Shown: positions 41,556 through 50,337 of the stretch, one piece after another | Layout: every line of letters starts with the position of its first letter | How positions within the stretch are numbered: the stretch's first letter is position 1 | Assembly: GCA_903885505.1 (NCBI GenBank) | Contig: CAISIU010000101.1 | Location: 1 to 64,000, forward strand | DNA from: an uncultured Actinomycetes bacterium | GTDB taxonomy: Bacteria > Actinomycetota > Acidimicrobiia > Acidimicrobiales > RAAP-2 | DNA: 64,000 nt | Direction of reading: 5' to 3' | Program-made: the position numbers and the translations under genes | Notes under the pieces: model-generated | What the model saw: the letters and a program-made list of their open reading frames with translations, nothing else | Database searches by the model: none | Told to the model about the DNA's origin: nothing

Positions 41556-42987
41556 ACCACGCGCTGATTGCGCCGGCGAAGGCGAAGAGGCAGACCCACA
41601 AGAAGGGCTGGTGGTAGGCGTCGGAGAAGTGCTGCGCGATGTGCGCGGGCGCAATCTGGTGCTGGGCGACCTGAGCCGTGACGCGGTCAATCTGCGTCGT
41701 GAGGATGGAAATGAGCACCGCAATGCCGAGCGAGCTGGCGACTTGACGCTGAGTGGAAAACAGTGCGGACGCGCGACCCGTGTCGGCAAAGCCAATCTGT
41801 GAGAAGGCGGCGGCTTGCAGCGGAATGAAGACGAAGGCCCAACACAGTCCGCGGCCGAACAAGATGGCGCGATAGGTCCACAGGCTGGTGTCGAGGTGCG
41901 TGCCGAGCAGCAACATCATCACCGCACCGGCGACCGTGAGGCCCACCATCACCATGCGTCGAGGTCCAATTACGGGATAGAGCTTGCGGGCGACTTGGCT
42001 CATGATCATCACGCCGACGGCTTGCGGGAAGGTGGTGAGTCCCGAGCTCGCCGGTGACAGACCGCGCACGCCTTGCAGCATGAGCGGCATAAGTAGGACG
42101 AGGCCGAAGAAGCTGGCGGTGGCGAACGCGCTGGTGATGTTGGTGGCGGTAAAGACGCGATCTTTGAACAGTCGCAGCGCCAAGATGGGCTCGGCAATCT
42201 TGCTCTCGACCACGACGAGGGCCACGCCGGCGACGACACCGACGGCGAGTCCCGTAATGACTTTGGTCGAGCCCCAGCCGGACAGTTCCACTTGGTTCAG
42301 GCCATAGAGCAATCCACCCAAGGAGAGCGCGGACAAGGTGAAGCCCCAGGGGTCGAAGCGATTTTCCGCGTGGTGCTGATATTCCTTCAGCTTCCACCAG
42401 CCGAAGAGGAAAGTGAGAATGCCGAAGGGCAGGTTGACGTAGAAAATCCAGCGCCATCCCCAGCCGTCGGTGATGTAGCCACCGAGGACGGGGCCACTGG
42501 CGGGTGCGAGCAAGGTCGGAATGGCCAAGATGGCACCGGCCTTGGCGCGCAGGTGTGGCGGATACGCGCGATAGAGCATGGCGGTGCCCACCGGCGTCAT
42601 CATGCCGCCACCGATGCCCTGCAGAAATCGAAACGCGGTCAACTGATCGATGCTGTGGGCGAATCCGCACAGGGCGGAACTCGCGGTGAAGATGAACAGT
42701 GCCGCCAGGAAGACTTTCTTCGTGCCGAAGCGGTCACCCAACCACCCCGACGCCGGGATGAAAATGGCGAGTGACATCAAGTAGCCCAGAACAATCCACG
42801 CGAGGTCGCTCGGCGACCCGTGATGAAAGGCGTTGCCAATAGCCGGCAGCGCGGTGTTCACGATGGTGCCGTCCATGATGTCCATGAACATGGCGACCAC
42901 GAAGACCGTGGCCACGATGTGCTGTTCGCTCATGCGGTTAAAGAAGGTGCCGCGCGACGACATGGGGGTAAGAGCCGTATCGCTCAT
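41482..42987 (-). CDS. MFS drug exporter, DHA2 (EmrB/QacA) family, 14 helices
   Basis: A 501-residue efflux-type transporter. Motif A is ASGWLGDRFGTKKVF, the first helix holds DIMDGTIVNTALPAIG, characteristic of DHA2 exporters, and motif C-like LLAPASGPVLGGYITDGWGWRWIFYVN follows. It probably exports hydrophobic or cationic compounds with protons. The start is set at ATG 42987 with GGAGG upstream, not the longer ORF-track start. The C-terminal tail overlaps the end of alkB by 74 bases on the other strand. It is divergent from the esterase gene. Confidence 0.88.
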   Translation of the reverse strand: MSDTALTPMSSRGTFFNRMSEQHIVATVFVVAMFMDIMDGTIVNTALPAIGNAFHHGSPSDLAWIVLGYLMSLAIFIPASGWLGDRFGTKKVFLAALFIFTASSALCGFAHSIDQLTAFRFLQGIGGGMMTPVGTAMLYRAYPPHLRAKAGAILAIPTLLAPASGPVLGGYITDGWGWRWIFYVNLPFGILTFLFGWWKLKEYQHHAENRFDPWGFTLSALSLGGLLYGLNQVELSGWGSTKVITGLAVGVVAGVALVVVESKIAEPILALRLFKDRVFTATNITSAFATASFFGLVLLMPLMLQGVRGLSPASSGLTTFPQAVGVMIMSQVARKLYPVIGPRRMVMVGLTVAGAVMMLLLGTHLDTSLWTYRAILFGRGLCWAFVFIPLQAAAFSQIGFADTGRASALFSTQRQVASSLGIAVLISILTTQIDRVTAQVAQHQIAPAHIAQHFSDAYHQPFLWVCLFAFAGAISAWFIDDEKVLSVLRRSSAAPSGGTSN

Positions 42988-43054
42988 GTCGGCCTCCGAT
43001 CGGAGCCAGACTACGGGAGGCAGGCCTCGGTAATCTGCCTCTCGAGGAGACCAC

Positions 43055-44272
43055 ATGCACATCTCACACGAACCTGAAGATCTGGGCTTTTCCACCGAGC
43101 GACTCGAGCGCATCGACGAGTTCTTCAATAACTGGATCGCCGCGGACAAGTACGCCGGGTGGCTGGTGACCGTGGCGCGTGGTGGCGAACTGGCCTACGT
43201 GTCGCACGGTGGCTACGCGAATAAGGAAGAGGGTGCACCGGTGAGCCACGACACCTTGTGGCGCATCTTCTCGATGACCAAGCCGGTGACGGCGGTGGCC
43301 GCGATGATGCTCTACGAGCGTGGCGTCTTCGATCTCTATGACCCCATCGACAAGTGGCTGCCGGAGTTCGCGAACCCGCAGGTGTACGTGTCCGGGCCCG
43401 CGACCGACATGGTGACCGAGCCGTCTCGCGAGCCCATTCGCGTGTGGCACCTGTTGACGCACACCGCAGGCCTCACCTACGGCTTTAACTACCTGCACCC
43501 CGTCGATGAGGCGTATCGCCTCGCGGGTTACGAGTGGGCGGCCCCGAAAGGTTCGACCAACGAGACGGTCATGGCCGCCCTCGCCCAGATGCCTCTTCGT
43601 CACGAGCCGGGCTCGGCCTTTAATTACTCCGTCGCCACCGACGTCGTGGGTCGTCTCATCGAAGTGTGGTCGGGTCAGAGTCTCGGGGAGTTCTTTCGCG
43701 AGAACATCCTGTTGCCGCTGAAGATGTACGACACCGACTTTGGGGTGTCTGACGACAAGCTCGAGCGCGTGGCGCAGGTCTACGTGCCCGGACCCACGGG
43801 CATCGTCGCCATGCCCCAGCTCGGACGTGGCCTCAAGAGCCCGACCTACCAGTCCGGTGGTGGTGGACTCATCTCGTCGGCTCACGACTATCACCGCTTC
43901 ACGACCATGCTGTTGCGTGGTGGCGAACTCGACGGCGTGCGCCTGCTGGCGCCGGCCACGGTGGCCTTAATGAGTGAGAACCACTTGCCCGGTGGTGGGG
44001 ACATTGAGAGCCTGGCGCTCGACAGTTTCAAGGAACCGGCGTCGCGCGGCATGGGTCACGGCCTCGGCCTCGCGGTGGTGTCCTCGCGGGCTGGTCAGAA
44101 GTTGCCGCTGTCGGAGGGCAGCCTGCTGTGGGGTGGAGCGGCCTCGACGACGTTCTGGGTGGACCCCGCTCAAGATCTCACGGCCAGTTTCTATACCCAG
44201 CTGATCCCGAGCAGCACCTATCCAATCCGGCGCATGTTGGCGCCGCTGGTGTATCAAGCGCTCCTCGACTAG
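43055..44272 (+). CDS. serine hydrolase of the beta-lactamase fold (EstB-like esterase)
   Basis: A 405-residue family VIII-type esterase. The nucleophile motif S-x-x-K is Ser73-Met-Thr-Lys76 (FSMTKPVTA). The catalytic Tyr191 is in FNYSVATDV, which has the esterase form Y-S-x and lacks the Asn of true class C beta-lactamases. The WGGAAST motif near the C-terminus matches EstB-like enzymes. No signal peptide is present, so it is cytoplasmic, which also argues against a beta-lactamase role. GAGGAG sits in front of the ATG. Confidence 0.82.
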   Translation: MHISHEPEDLGFSTERLERIDEFFNNWIAADKYAGWLVTVARGGELAYVSHGGYANKEEGAPVSHDTLWRIFSMTKPVTAVAAMMLYERGVFDLYDPIDKWLPEFANPQVYVSGPATDMVTEPSREPIRVWHLLTHTAGLTYGFNYLHPVDEAYRLAGYEWAAPKGSTNETVMAALAQMPLRHEPGSAFNYSVATDVVGRLIEVWSGQSLGEFFRENILLPLKMYDTDFGVSDDKLERVAQVYVPGPTGIVAMPQLGRGLKSPTYQSGGGGLISSAHDYHRFTTMLLRGGELDGVRLLAPATVALMSENHLPGGGDIESLALDSFKEPASRGMGHGLGLAVVSSRAGQKLPLSEGSLLWGGAASTTFWVDPAQDLTASFYTQLIPSSTYPIRRMLAPLVYQALLD

Positions 44273-44324
44273 GCCACCATTCTGCGTAAAAGTCCCCAGA
44301 TTCGGCTTATTCCCCTAAATATCC

Positions 44325-44353
44325 TTGATACGAACATTTGTTCGTAGTACGGT
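44325..44353 (+). promoter_or_regulatory. recA promoter (TTGATA-17-TACGGT)
   Basis: TTGATA and TACGGT with 17 bases between them bracket the LexA box, so LexA bound there would block polymerase. The expected transcript starts near 44360 and carries the Shine-Dalgarno for ATG 44434. Confidence 0.55.
44329..44346 (+). promoter_or_regulatory. LexA (SOS) box of recA
   Basis: TACGAAC-ATTT-GTTCGTA has perfect 7-base arms and matches the Gram-positive/actinobacterial SOS operator consensus GAAC-N4-GTTC. It lies inside the recA promoter. Confidence 0.9.
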
Positions 44354-44392
44354 TCGGTCAGCACTACTGCGACCGATGTCACAGCGGGTACT

Positions 44393-44398
44393 TAGCGT
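44393..44398 (+). promoter_or_regulatory. possible second, leaderless recA promoter (-10 TAGCGT)
   Basis: TAGCGT ends 8 bases before an in-frame ATG at 44407, nine codons upstream of the chosen recA start. It lies downstream of the LexA box and could give LexA-independent transcription. Confidence 0.35.
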
Positions 44399-44433
44399 GC
44401 CCACCTATGGCAAAGACAACGAAGGAGATCACG

Positions 44434-45498
44434 ATGGCGACGGACGATCGAGCAAAGGCCCTTGACCTGGCCCTCGGGGCAATTGAGAAGCAGTTCGGTA
44501 AGGGTGCCGTCATGCGCATGGGCGAGAACCTGCACATGAACATCGAGACCATCTCGACCGGTGCGCTGGCCCTCGACATGGCCCTCGGCGTGGGCGGTCT
44601 ACCCCGCGGTCGAATCGTCGAAGTCTTCGGACCGGAATCGTCCGGTAAGTCCACCTTGGCCATGCACGTCGTGGCCGAAGCGCAGCGTCGAGGTGGCATT
44701 TGCGCCTACATCGACGCCGAGCACGCCATGGACCCCATCTACGCCCGCGCCATTGGCGTGAACGTCGACAACCTCTACATCGCTCAGCCCGACACCGGTG
44801 AGCAGGCGCTTGAGATTGCGGACATGTTGATTCGCTCCGGCGCCCTTGATGTGCTGGTCATCGACTCCGTCGCGGCCTTGACGCCGCGTGCGGAAATCGA
44901 AGGCGAAATGGGTGACAGCCACGTTGGCCTCCAGGCTCGCCTCATGAGCCAGGCGCTGCGCAAGCTCACCGCGAACCTCAGCAAGTCCAACACCATCGCC
45001 ATCTTCATCAACCAGTTGCGCGAAAAGATTGGCGTGATGTACGGCAGCCCCGAGACCACCCCGGGTGGTAAGGCGCTGAAGTTCTACAGCTCCGTTCGTA
45101 TCGACATCCGTCGTGTGGAGTCCATCAAGGACGGCACCGAGATCGTCGGTAACCGCACCCGTACCAAGGTCGTGAAGAACAAGGTGGCCGCGCCGTTCAA
45201 GCAGGCCGAGTTCGACATCATGTACGGCAAGGGCATCAGCCGCGAAGGTTCGATCCTGGACGTAGCGGTGGAGCTGGGCTTCGTGAAGAAGGCCGGAGCG
45301 TGGTTCACCTATGAGGGTGAGCAGCTCGGCCAGGGCCGCGAAAACGTGAAGAACTTCCTGCGCGAGAATCCGCAGATGATGACGGAAATCGACGGTCGTG
45401 TGCGCGAGAAGCTCGCCGCGGATGCGCTAGCTCTCGCGGCCAAGCGTGCGGGCGAACTCGCACCCGACGCCGAGACCGAAGACGTCGTTCTGGATTAG
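44434..45498 (+). CDS. recA: recombinase A
   Basis: A 354-residue recombinase for homologous recombination and SOS induction. Walker A is GPESSGKST (residues 66-74). The family signature [14 protein letters not shown] and the strand-exchange loop regions are intact. The start is ATG 44434, with AAGGAG (44422-44427) 6 bases upstream and the usual actinobacterial [15 protein letters not shown]-terminus. An upstream in-frame ATG at 44407 would add MAKTTKEIT. recX, often directly downstream in Actinobacteria, is absent. Instead a convergent monooxygenase gene overlaps the stop by four bases. Confidence 0.98.
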   Translation: MATDDRAKALDLALGAIEKQFGKGAVMRMGENLHMNIETISTGALALDMALGVGGLPRGRIVEVFGPESSGKSTLAMHVVAEAQRRGGICAYIDAEHAMDPIYARAIGVNVDNLYIAQPDTGEQALEIADMLIRSGALDVLVIDSVAALTPRAEIEGEMGDSHVGLQARLMSQALRKLTANLSKSNTIAIFINQLREKIGVMYGSPETTPGGKALKFYSSVRIDIRRVESIKDGTEIVGNRTRTKVVKNKVAAPFKQAEFDIMYGKGISREGSILDVAVELGFVKKAGAWFTYEGEQLGQGRENVKNFLRENPQMMTEIDGRVREKLAADALALAAKRAGELAPDAETEDVVLD

Positions 45499-46958
45499 TG
45501 CGTTGCCACGTGGTGGGGCGATGGCGCCACCACGTGGTCGGCGGGCTTGTAGCTCGCGATTGCGCGGCGATATTCAAAGGTGAAGCCCGGCCAGGTAATC
45601 GTGTTGATGCCCTGGTCGTTGAGGTACCAACTCTGACAGCCGGCTCCCCACACGGTGCTCGGCAACTTGTCGCGAACCGTCTGAGTCCACGCACGCGCCG
45701 CGTCACGGGTGGGTTCGACCGCGGCCTGCTTGTCGAGAGCCACTTCGATGGATCTCGTGATGTAGGGGTACTGGCTCTCCATCATGAAGACCATGGACGA
45801 GTGCCCGAGGGCCGTATTGGGGCCGGTCACCACGTACATGTTCGGGAAGCCCGGCACGCTGGTGCCGTAGAGGTGGTCAATCTCGCCGCGATACGCCGCG
45901 GCCAAGGTGACGTCGTCACGGCCGTAGATGATCTCCGCCAAGGGGTTGTCGGCGACCATAAAGCCGGTGGCCATCACGATGACGTCGTAGTCGCGAGCCG
46001 TGCCGTCTCGGCTGACAATTCCCGTCGGCGTCACGCGGGCAATGCCGTCGGAGACGAGTTCGACGTTCAGTCGAGTGAAGGTTCGTAGGTAGTCATTCGA
46101 GATCATGACGCGCTTGCAACCCATGCGATAGGTCGGCGTCAGCTTCTTGCGAAGCGCGGGGTCGGCAATCTCCTGGGCAATGAATTCACGCGATTGCTCT
46201 TCACCACGGGTCATGCGCTCGGGTTGACGCACGAAGGCCAAGACCAAGAGCTCGCGCGTGAGGTACACCCAGCCGCGAACCAGCTTGGCCGCACCGGGAA
46301 TCAACTTGAAGACTCGGCGCGTGAACGGTCGCGTGGGATGTCCGCTGTGCGGCAAGATCCACGCGGCGGTGCGCTGATAGACGTCCAGCTGAGTGGCGTC
46401 GTTGGCAATGTGCGGAATGGCCTGGACGGCACTCGCGCCGGTGCCGATGACGGCAACTTTCTTGCCGGTGAGATCGAGGTCATCTGGCCAAGTGGCGGTG
46501 TGAACCAGTTGACCCGCAAACGAGTCGATGCCCTCGATGTCGGGTCGACGAGGTTCCATCAGGAAGCCACCGGCCATGATGAAGCAGCGAGCCTCCACGG
46601 GGCCGTGATTGGTCTGCAGCACCCAGCGGTCGTCGACCCAGCGCGCGTCGGTCACCGTGTGATCAAAACGAATCTGGGGGAGCACGTTGAAGTCGCGCGC
46701 CACCTTGTCGAGGTACTGCCAAATCTCACCGCGGAAGCTGTAGGTGTTGGACCACTCGGGATTGGGCGCAAAGGAAAAGGAGTAGAGCGCACTCGGCACG
46801 TCACAGCGACAACCGGGGTAGCGGTTCTCTCGCCACGTGCCACCCACCTGCGTGGCCTTCTCTAAAATGACGACGTCGGCAATGCCGGCGCGTCGCAAAT
46901 TGATGGCGTGGCCGAGGCCGCCAAATCCCGATCCGATGATCACCACGTCGTGAAGCAT
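45495..46958 (-). CDS. Baeyer-Villiger flavin monooxygenase
   Basis: A 487-residue FAD/NADPH monooxygenase that likely inserts oxygen into ketones or oxidises heteroatoms. The FAD-binding motif is GSGFGG (residues 9-14). The Baeyer-Villiger fingerprint F-x-G-x3-H-x3-W-P is present as [12 protein letters not shown] (147-158), and the NADPH motif is GTGASA (172-177). A FATGF-type motif (MATGF) is also seen. The substrate is unknown. It starts from a leaderless promoter, divergent from the acyltransferase gene. Its stop overlaps that of recA. Confidence 0.9.
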   Translation of the reverse strand: MLHDVVIIGSGFGGLGHAINLRRAGIADVVILEKATQVGGTWRENRYPGCRCDVPSALYSFSFAPNPEWSNTYSFRGEIWQYLDKVARDFNVLPQIRFDHTVTDARWVDDRWVLQTNHGPVEARCFIMAGGFLMEPRRPDIEGIDSFAGQLVHTATWPDDLDLTGKKVAVIGTGASAVQAIPHIANDATQLDVYQRTAAWILPHSGHPTRPFTRRVFKLIPGAAKLVRGWVYLTRELLVLAFVRQPERMTRGEEQSREFIAQEIADPALRKKLTPTYRMGCKRVMISNDYLRTFTRLNVELVSDGIARVTPTGIVSRDGTARDYDVIVMATGFMVADNPLAEIIYGRDDVTLAAAYRGEIDHLYGTSVPGFPNMYVVTGPNTALGHSSMVFMMESQYPYITRSIEVALDKQAAVEPTRDAARAWTQTVRDKLPSTVWGAGCQSWYLNDQGINTITWPGFTFEYRRAIASYKPADHVVAPSPHHVATH

Positions 46959-46964
46959 GGGAGC

Positions 46965-46970
46965 ACCCTA
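46965..46970 (-). promoter_or_regulatory. -10 element (TAGGGT), leaderless promoter of the BVMO gene
   Basis: TAGGGT on the minus strand ends 6 bases before the ATG at 46958. Confidence 0.55.
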
Positions 46971-46981
46971 CGCCGACTGAC

Positions 46982-46987
46982 TAGCGT
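46982..46987 (+). promoter_or_regulatory. -10 element (TAGCGT), leaderless promoter of the acyltransferase-MFS operon
   Basis: TAGCGT ends 6 bases before the GTG at 46994. The two divergent start codons are only 35 bases apart. Confidence 0.55.
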
Positions 46988-46993
46988 GACAAC

Positions 46994-47638
46994 GTGTCTG
47001 TGCCGCCTCGCCTGCGACCCCTACTTGGTCGAATCATTCGTCGATGGCGCCGGCAGCTCAATGAGTGGGCGATTATTGGCTCCGACGACCGCGAAGCGGC
47101 CACTTTTGCGCACTTTGGTTTCGGGGCCGCCATCTTGGCGCCGCAGGGCGTGATGTACAACGAGAAGGACATTTCCATCGGCGAGGGCACGATGATTGGG
47201 CCCCAGGTCACCTTGACCGCGGGCATGGGTCCGGGCCAAGAGATGCTGTCAACGCCCGTCGTCACCCTTGGCAAGAAGTGCATCATTGGCCGTGGCTCGC
47301 ACATCATCGGTCACTGGAACATCACCTTGGGTGACGAAATCCAAACCGGCCCCTACGTCTACATCACTGACCAAAATCACGGCTACGAGGACCCCGACGC
47401 CGCCATTGGTTGGCAGGCCACCACCGAAAAGCCAGTGTTCATTGGGTCGGGAAGTTGGCTCGGCACCGGTGTGGTGATTTTGCCCGGCACGCACCTCGGA
47501 CGTAACACCGTGGTGGCGGCGGGAGCAGTGGTGAGTGGCACCTTCCCCGACCATGTCGTTCTCGGCGGCGTACCCGCGCGCATCTTGCGTCACTACAGCG
47601 CCGACCACGGCTGGCAGTCCGGGGCACCCGCCTCGTGA
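46994..47638 (+). CDS. left-handed beta-helix acyltransferase
   Basis: A 214-residue hexapeptide-repeat transferase. Repeats such as ISIGEGTMIGPQVTLTAG, IIGRGSHIIGHWNITLGDEIQTGP and ILPGTHLGRNTVVAAGAVVSG form the helix. The loop His in ITDQNHGYEDP is the probable catalytic residue. It should transfer an acetyl or other acyl group to a sugar or polyketide-like hydroxyl. It is not a close copy of the acyltransferase at 37 kb. The GTGA overlap with the MFS gene suggests modification and export of one compound, which is inference. Confidence 0.8.
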   Translation: MSVPPRLRPLLGRIIRRWRRQLNEWAIIGSDDREAATFAHFGFGAAILAPQGVMYNEKDISIGEGTMIGPQVTLTAGMGPGQEMLSTPVVTLGKKCIIGRGSHIIGHWNITLGDEIQTGPYVYITDQNHGYEDPDAAIGWQATTEKPVFIGSGSWLGTGVVILPGTHLGRNTVVAAGAVVSGTFPDHVVLGGVPARILRHYSADHGWQSGAPAS

Positions 47639-48861
47639 GTCGCTCCGCCCTTGACTTTCGTCCACTGCGCGAATCGCAGTCGTACCGGCGTCTCTACGCA
47701 TCGGGGTTTGTGACCTCCATCGGATCACAGGCCTCGGCCGTGGCCCTCGCGTGGCAGCTCAAGAATCTCACCCACTCCGCACTCGCTGTGGGTGCGCTGG
47801 GACTGGTCGAAGTGCTCCCACTGATTCTGGCCGGCCTCTATGGCGGCGTGGTGGCCGATCACTTCGACCGAAAGACCATCGTGGTCGCCACCGAAATCCT
47901 CATGTTGCTGATTTCGGCGGGCCTTGCCGTGAACGCCCTCGTGGCGCACCCCATGGCCTGGGTGATTTACGTCGGCGCGCCCCTCGCCATGGTGGGGGCG
48001 GCGCTGCAGAGCCCGAGTTTGGGGGCGCTCAGTCAGCAATATCTCACCCCCGAACTGCAGCGACCGGCGGCCAGCCTGCAGACCTTCATGCGAAGTGCGG
48101 TGTCGCTCATCGGTCCGGCCATTGGCGGACTGTTGGTGGTAAGTACGAACGCCGCGACGGTGTATCTCATCGACGTCGTGACCTTCCTGTGCTCTCTCGT
48201 TTTTCTCGTTCGCATTTCGTCCATGGGCCGCCAGCGCGACGAGGGTCGACCGACCTGGGCGGACTTTCGATTCGGAGCCAGCTACGCCTGGTCGCGTCCC
48301 GACATTCTGGGTAGTTACGTCGTGGACACCGCCGCGATGGTGTTCGCCTACCCCGTGTTGATGCTGCCCTTCGTGGCGGACACTTTTCATTCGCCATCGG
48401 CCTTGGCGCTGATGTATGCGGCAATGCCCGCCGGCGCACTGCTCGCCAGTCTGTCGTCGAATCTCTTTCGACACGTCACCCATTACGGCCGCGCCATCGT
48501 GGTGGCCGCGACGGCCTGGGGCCTCGGGATTGCCCTTTTCGGGGCCGTGCACCAATTGGCGATCGCCGTGGTGGGATTAGTGATTGCCGGTGGTGCCGAT
48601 GGCTACAGCGGGATCTACCGAATGTCGCTGTGGAACGAAACCATCCCGAATGATGTTCGCGGCCGCATGGGGGGCATCGAAGTTCTTAGCTATTCCGTCG
48701 GTCCGACCATGGGTCAATTCCGCGGTGGCTGGTCCATCTCGCGCTGGGGTGTGCGCACCGCCATGGCCGGCGGTGGTCTGGTCTCGGCGCTGCTCACGGG
48801 AGCGACGCCACTGGCCTTCCGGTCGCTGTGGAAGTTCGAATCCACGGTCACTAACTCCTAA
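47635..48861 (+). CDS. MFS transporter (EntS/MFS_3-like exporter)
   Basis: A 408-residue protein with about 12 membrane helices. The N-terminus (FRPLRESQSYRRLYASGFVTSIGSQASAVALAWQL) and the motif YGGVVADHFDRKTIVV place it with MFS_3/EntS-like exporters of siderophores or macrolides. The C-terminal half has RGRMGGIEVLSYSVGPTMGQFRGG, also typical of this group. The substrate is unknown. It overlaps the acyltransferase gene by four bases and is therefore coupled to it. Confidence 0.85.
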   Translation: MSRSALDFRPLRESQSYRRLYASGFVTSIGSQASAVALAWQLKNLTHSALAVGALGLVEVLPLILAGLYGGVVADHFDRKTIVVATEILMLLISAGLAVNALVAHPMAWVIYVGAPLAMVGAALQSPSLGALSQQYLTPELQRPAASLQTFMRSAVSLIGPAIGGLLVVSTNAATVYLIDVVTFLCSLVFLVRISSMGRQRDEGRPTWADFRFGASYAWSRPDILGSYVVDTAAMVFAYPVLMLPFVADTFHSPSALALMYAAMPAGALLASLSSNLFRHVTHYGRAIVVAATAWGLGIALFGAVHQLAIAVVGLVIAGGADGYSGIYRMSLWNETIPNDVRGRMGGIEVLSYSVGPTMGQFRGGWSISRWGVRTAMAGGGLVSALLTGATPLAFRSLWKFESTVTNS

Positions 48862-48864
48862 CCT
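48859..48864 (+). promoter_or_regulatory. -10 element (TAACCT), leaderless promoter of serB
   Basis: TAACCT ends 6 bases before the ATG at 48871. It overlaps the TAA stop of the preceding MFS gene. Confidence 0.5.
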
Positions 48865-48870
48865 GCAGCA

Positions 48871-50055
48871 ATGGCTGAGACCGCACTACTCGTCACCGTG
48901 AGTGGACCCGACCGTCCCGGTATCGCGACGGCCGTGTTTGGTGCGCTCGCCGAATTCGAACCCAGCCTCGCCATTACTGATGTCGGCCAGGTGACCATCC
49001 ACGGTCATCTCGTGCTCTGTGTCGAAGTCACCATCGACAGTGCTACGGCGCCGGAAGTATTGCGCCGCCGAATTCTCGACCGGGGAGTCGGCGACGACAA
49101 CGTCTCGGTCACCGTGACGCACGTCTCGGGTGAGGACACCTTGGCCGACCGCACCAAGCGCCTCATGGTGACCTTGGTGGCCCCCGCGATTTCCAGTGAC
49201 GCGCTCAGCGAAGTCTTCGCCGCGATGGCGCGAAGTGGCGCGACGTGTGAACGCATTGTTCACCTCGCGAGCTACCCGGTCGATTGCTACGAACTCGTGG
49301 TGCGCACCATGCGACGCCAGGAACTGCGCGAAGAGCTCACCCGCGTCGCCCTGGCCGCGGGACTTGACGTGGCGGTGCAGCGTGCTGGGCTTCACCGTCG
49401 CGCCAAGCACCTGGTCGTCGTCGATGCGGACTCGACCTTGCTGCAAGAAGAAGTGATTGACCTCCTGGCCGCGAAAGCCGGCGTGGCGGAACAGGTCAGC
49501 GACATCACGCACCGCGCCATGATCGGCGAGTTGGGATTCGGCGAGGCACTGCGCGAACGCGTGGCACTTCTCAAGGGTCTTCCCGAGAGCATCTTTGATG
49601 AGGTGCGCCGCGAAGTCACCTTGACGCCCGGAGCCCAGACTTTCTTGCGTACCTTGAAGCGCCTCGGTTACGTGACCGCGGTGGTCTCGGGCGGCTTTGA
49701 AGAAATTCTGGCGCCGCTCGTCGCGGAGCTGGGCGTTGATCATTTGGCCGCGAACAGCCTGGTTGTGCGCGACGGCTTTCTCACCGGCGAGGTGGCCTCG
49801 GCCGCGGTCGACCGTGAAGGCAAGGCCGCGGCTCTCGAGCGCTTGGCGCGTGAGGTGGGTGTCCCGCTTGAGCAGACGGTGGCCATTGGCGACGGCGCCA
49901 ATGACATTGACATGTTGGCCCTGGCGGGCCTGGGGATTGCCTTTAACGCCAAGGCGGTGGTGCGCGAGCACGCGGACGCCACTTTGAACGTCCCCTACCT
50001 CGACGCCGCCCTTAATTTCATGGGTATCAGCCGCGACGAAATCGACGCCGGTTAG
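48871..50055 (+). CDS. serB: phosphoserine phosphatase with N-terminal ACT domains
   Basis: A 394-residue enzyme for the last step of serine synthesis. Two ACT-like regulatory domains cover about residues 5-85 and 95-172 (LLVTVSGPDRPGIATAVFGAL at the start). The HAD phosphatase follows, with the catalytic D-x-D-x-T motif at 185-189 (VDADSTL), the Thr/Ser motif VVSGGFEE, the Lys in REGKAAAL and the metal motif GDGANDIDML. This architecture matches mycobacterial SerB2-type enzymes, whose ACT domains respond to serine. It carries its own leaderless promoter. Confidence 0.95.
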   Translation: MAETALLVTVSGPDRPGIATAVFGALAEFEPSLAITDVGQVTIHGHLVLCVEVTIDSATAPEVLRRRILDRGVGDDNVSVTVTHVSGEDTLADRTKRLMVTLVAPAISSDALSEVFAAMARSGATCERIVHLASYPVDCYELVVRTMRRQELREELTRVALAAGLDVAVQRAGLHRRAKHLVVVDADSTLLQEEVIDLLAAKAGVAEQVSDITHRAMIGELGFGEALRERVALLKGLPESIFDEVRREVTLTPGAQTFLRTLKRLGYVTAVVSGGFEEILAPLVAELGVDHLAANSLVVRDGFLTGEVASAAVDREGKAAALERLAREVGVPLEQTVAIGDGANDIDMLALAGLGIAFNAKAVVREHADATLNVPYLDAALNFMGISRDEIDAG

Positions 50056-50136
50056 GACTTTTGCCTTCTCGCACACTCCCTCGACGTGAGACAGTTTGAC
50101 TGTTAGTGTCTCACCAACGAACCAAGGGGGGTCCTC

Positions 50137-50337
50137 GTGAAGGTAACTATCGACGCGGCGCGATGCCAAGGTCAAGGTCGCTGCTTCGGCATTGCGCCCG
50201 AGATTTTTGACTTCGACGATCTCGGAAATGGTGTGGTCATTGGTGACGGCATCGTGGACGACGAGGAACTCAAGGCCAAGGCGCGTCTCGCGCAAGCCAA
50301 CTGCCCCGAGCACGCCATCAACATTGAGGGGAACTAA
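50137..50337 (+). CDS. [3Fe-4S]-type ferredoxin partner of the P450
   Basis: A 66-residue ferredoxin with only three conserved Cys: Cys10 and Cys16 in CQGQGRC and Cys56 in NCPEHAI. This is the C-x5-C...C-P pattern of actinobacterial P450 ferredoxins that usually bind a [3Fe-4S] cluster. The variable residue three after the first Cys is Gln13. It should pass electrons to the P450 encoded directly downstream, with which it shares a TAATG overlap. The GTG start has a strong Shine-Dalgarno (AAGGGGGG). No ferredoxin reductase gene is in the window. Confidence 0.9.
   Translation: MKVTIDAARCQGQGRCFGIAPEIFDFDDLGNGVVIGDGIVDDEELKAKARLAQANCPEHAINIEGN

Noticed and set aside
43055-44272. Beta-lactamase resistance gene
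   Set aside because: There is no signal peptide, and the catalytic motif is Y-S-x without the Asn of class C enzymes. The family VIII esterase assignment fits better.
48886-50313. 475-residue minus-strand ORF opposite serB
   Set aside because: It mirrors serB codon for codon, is His/Gly/Arg-rich and has no recognisable domain. Long antisense frames are expected at this GC content.
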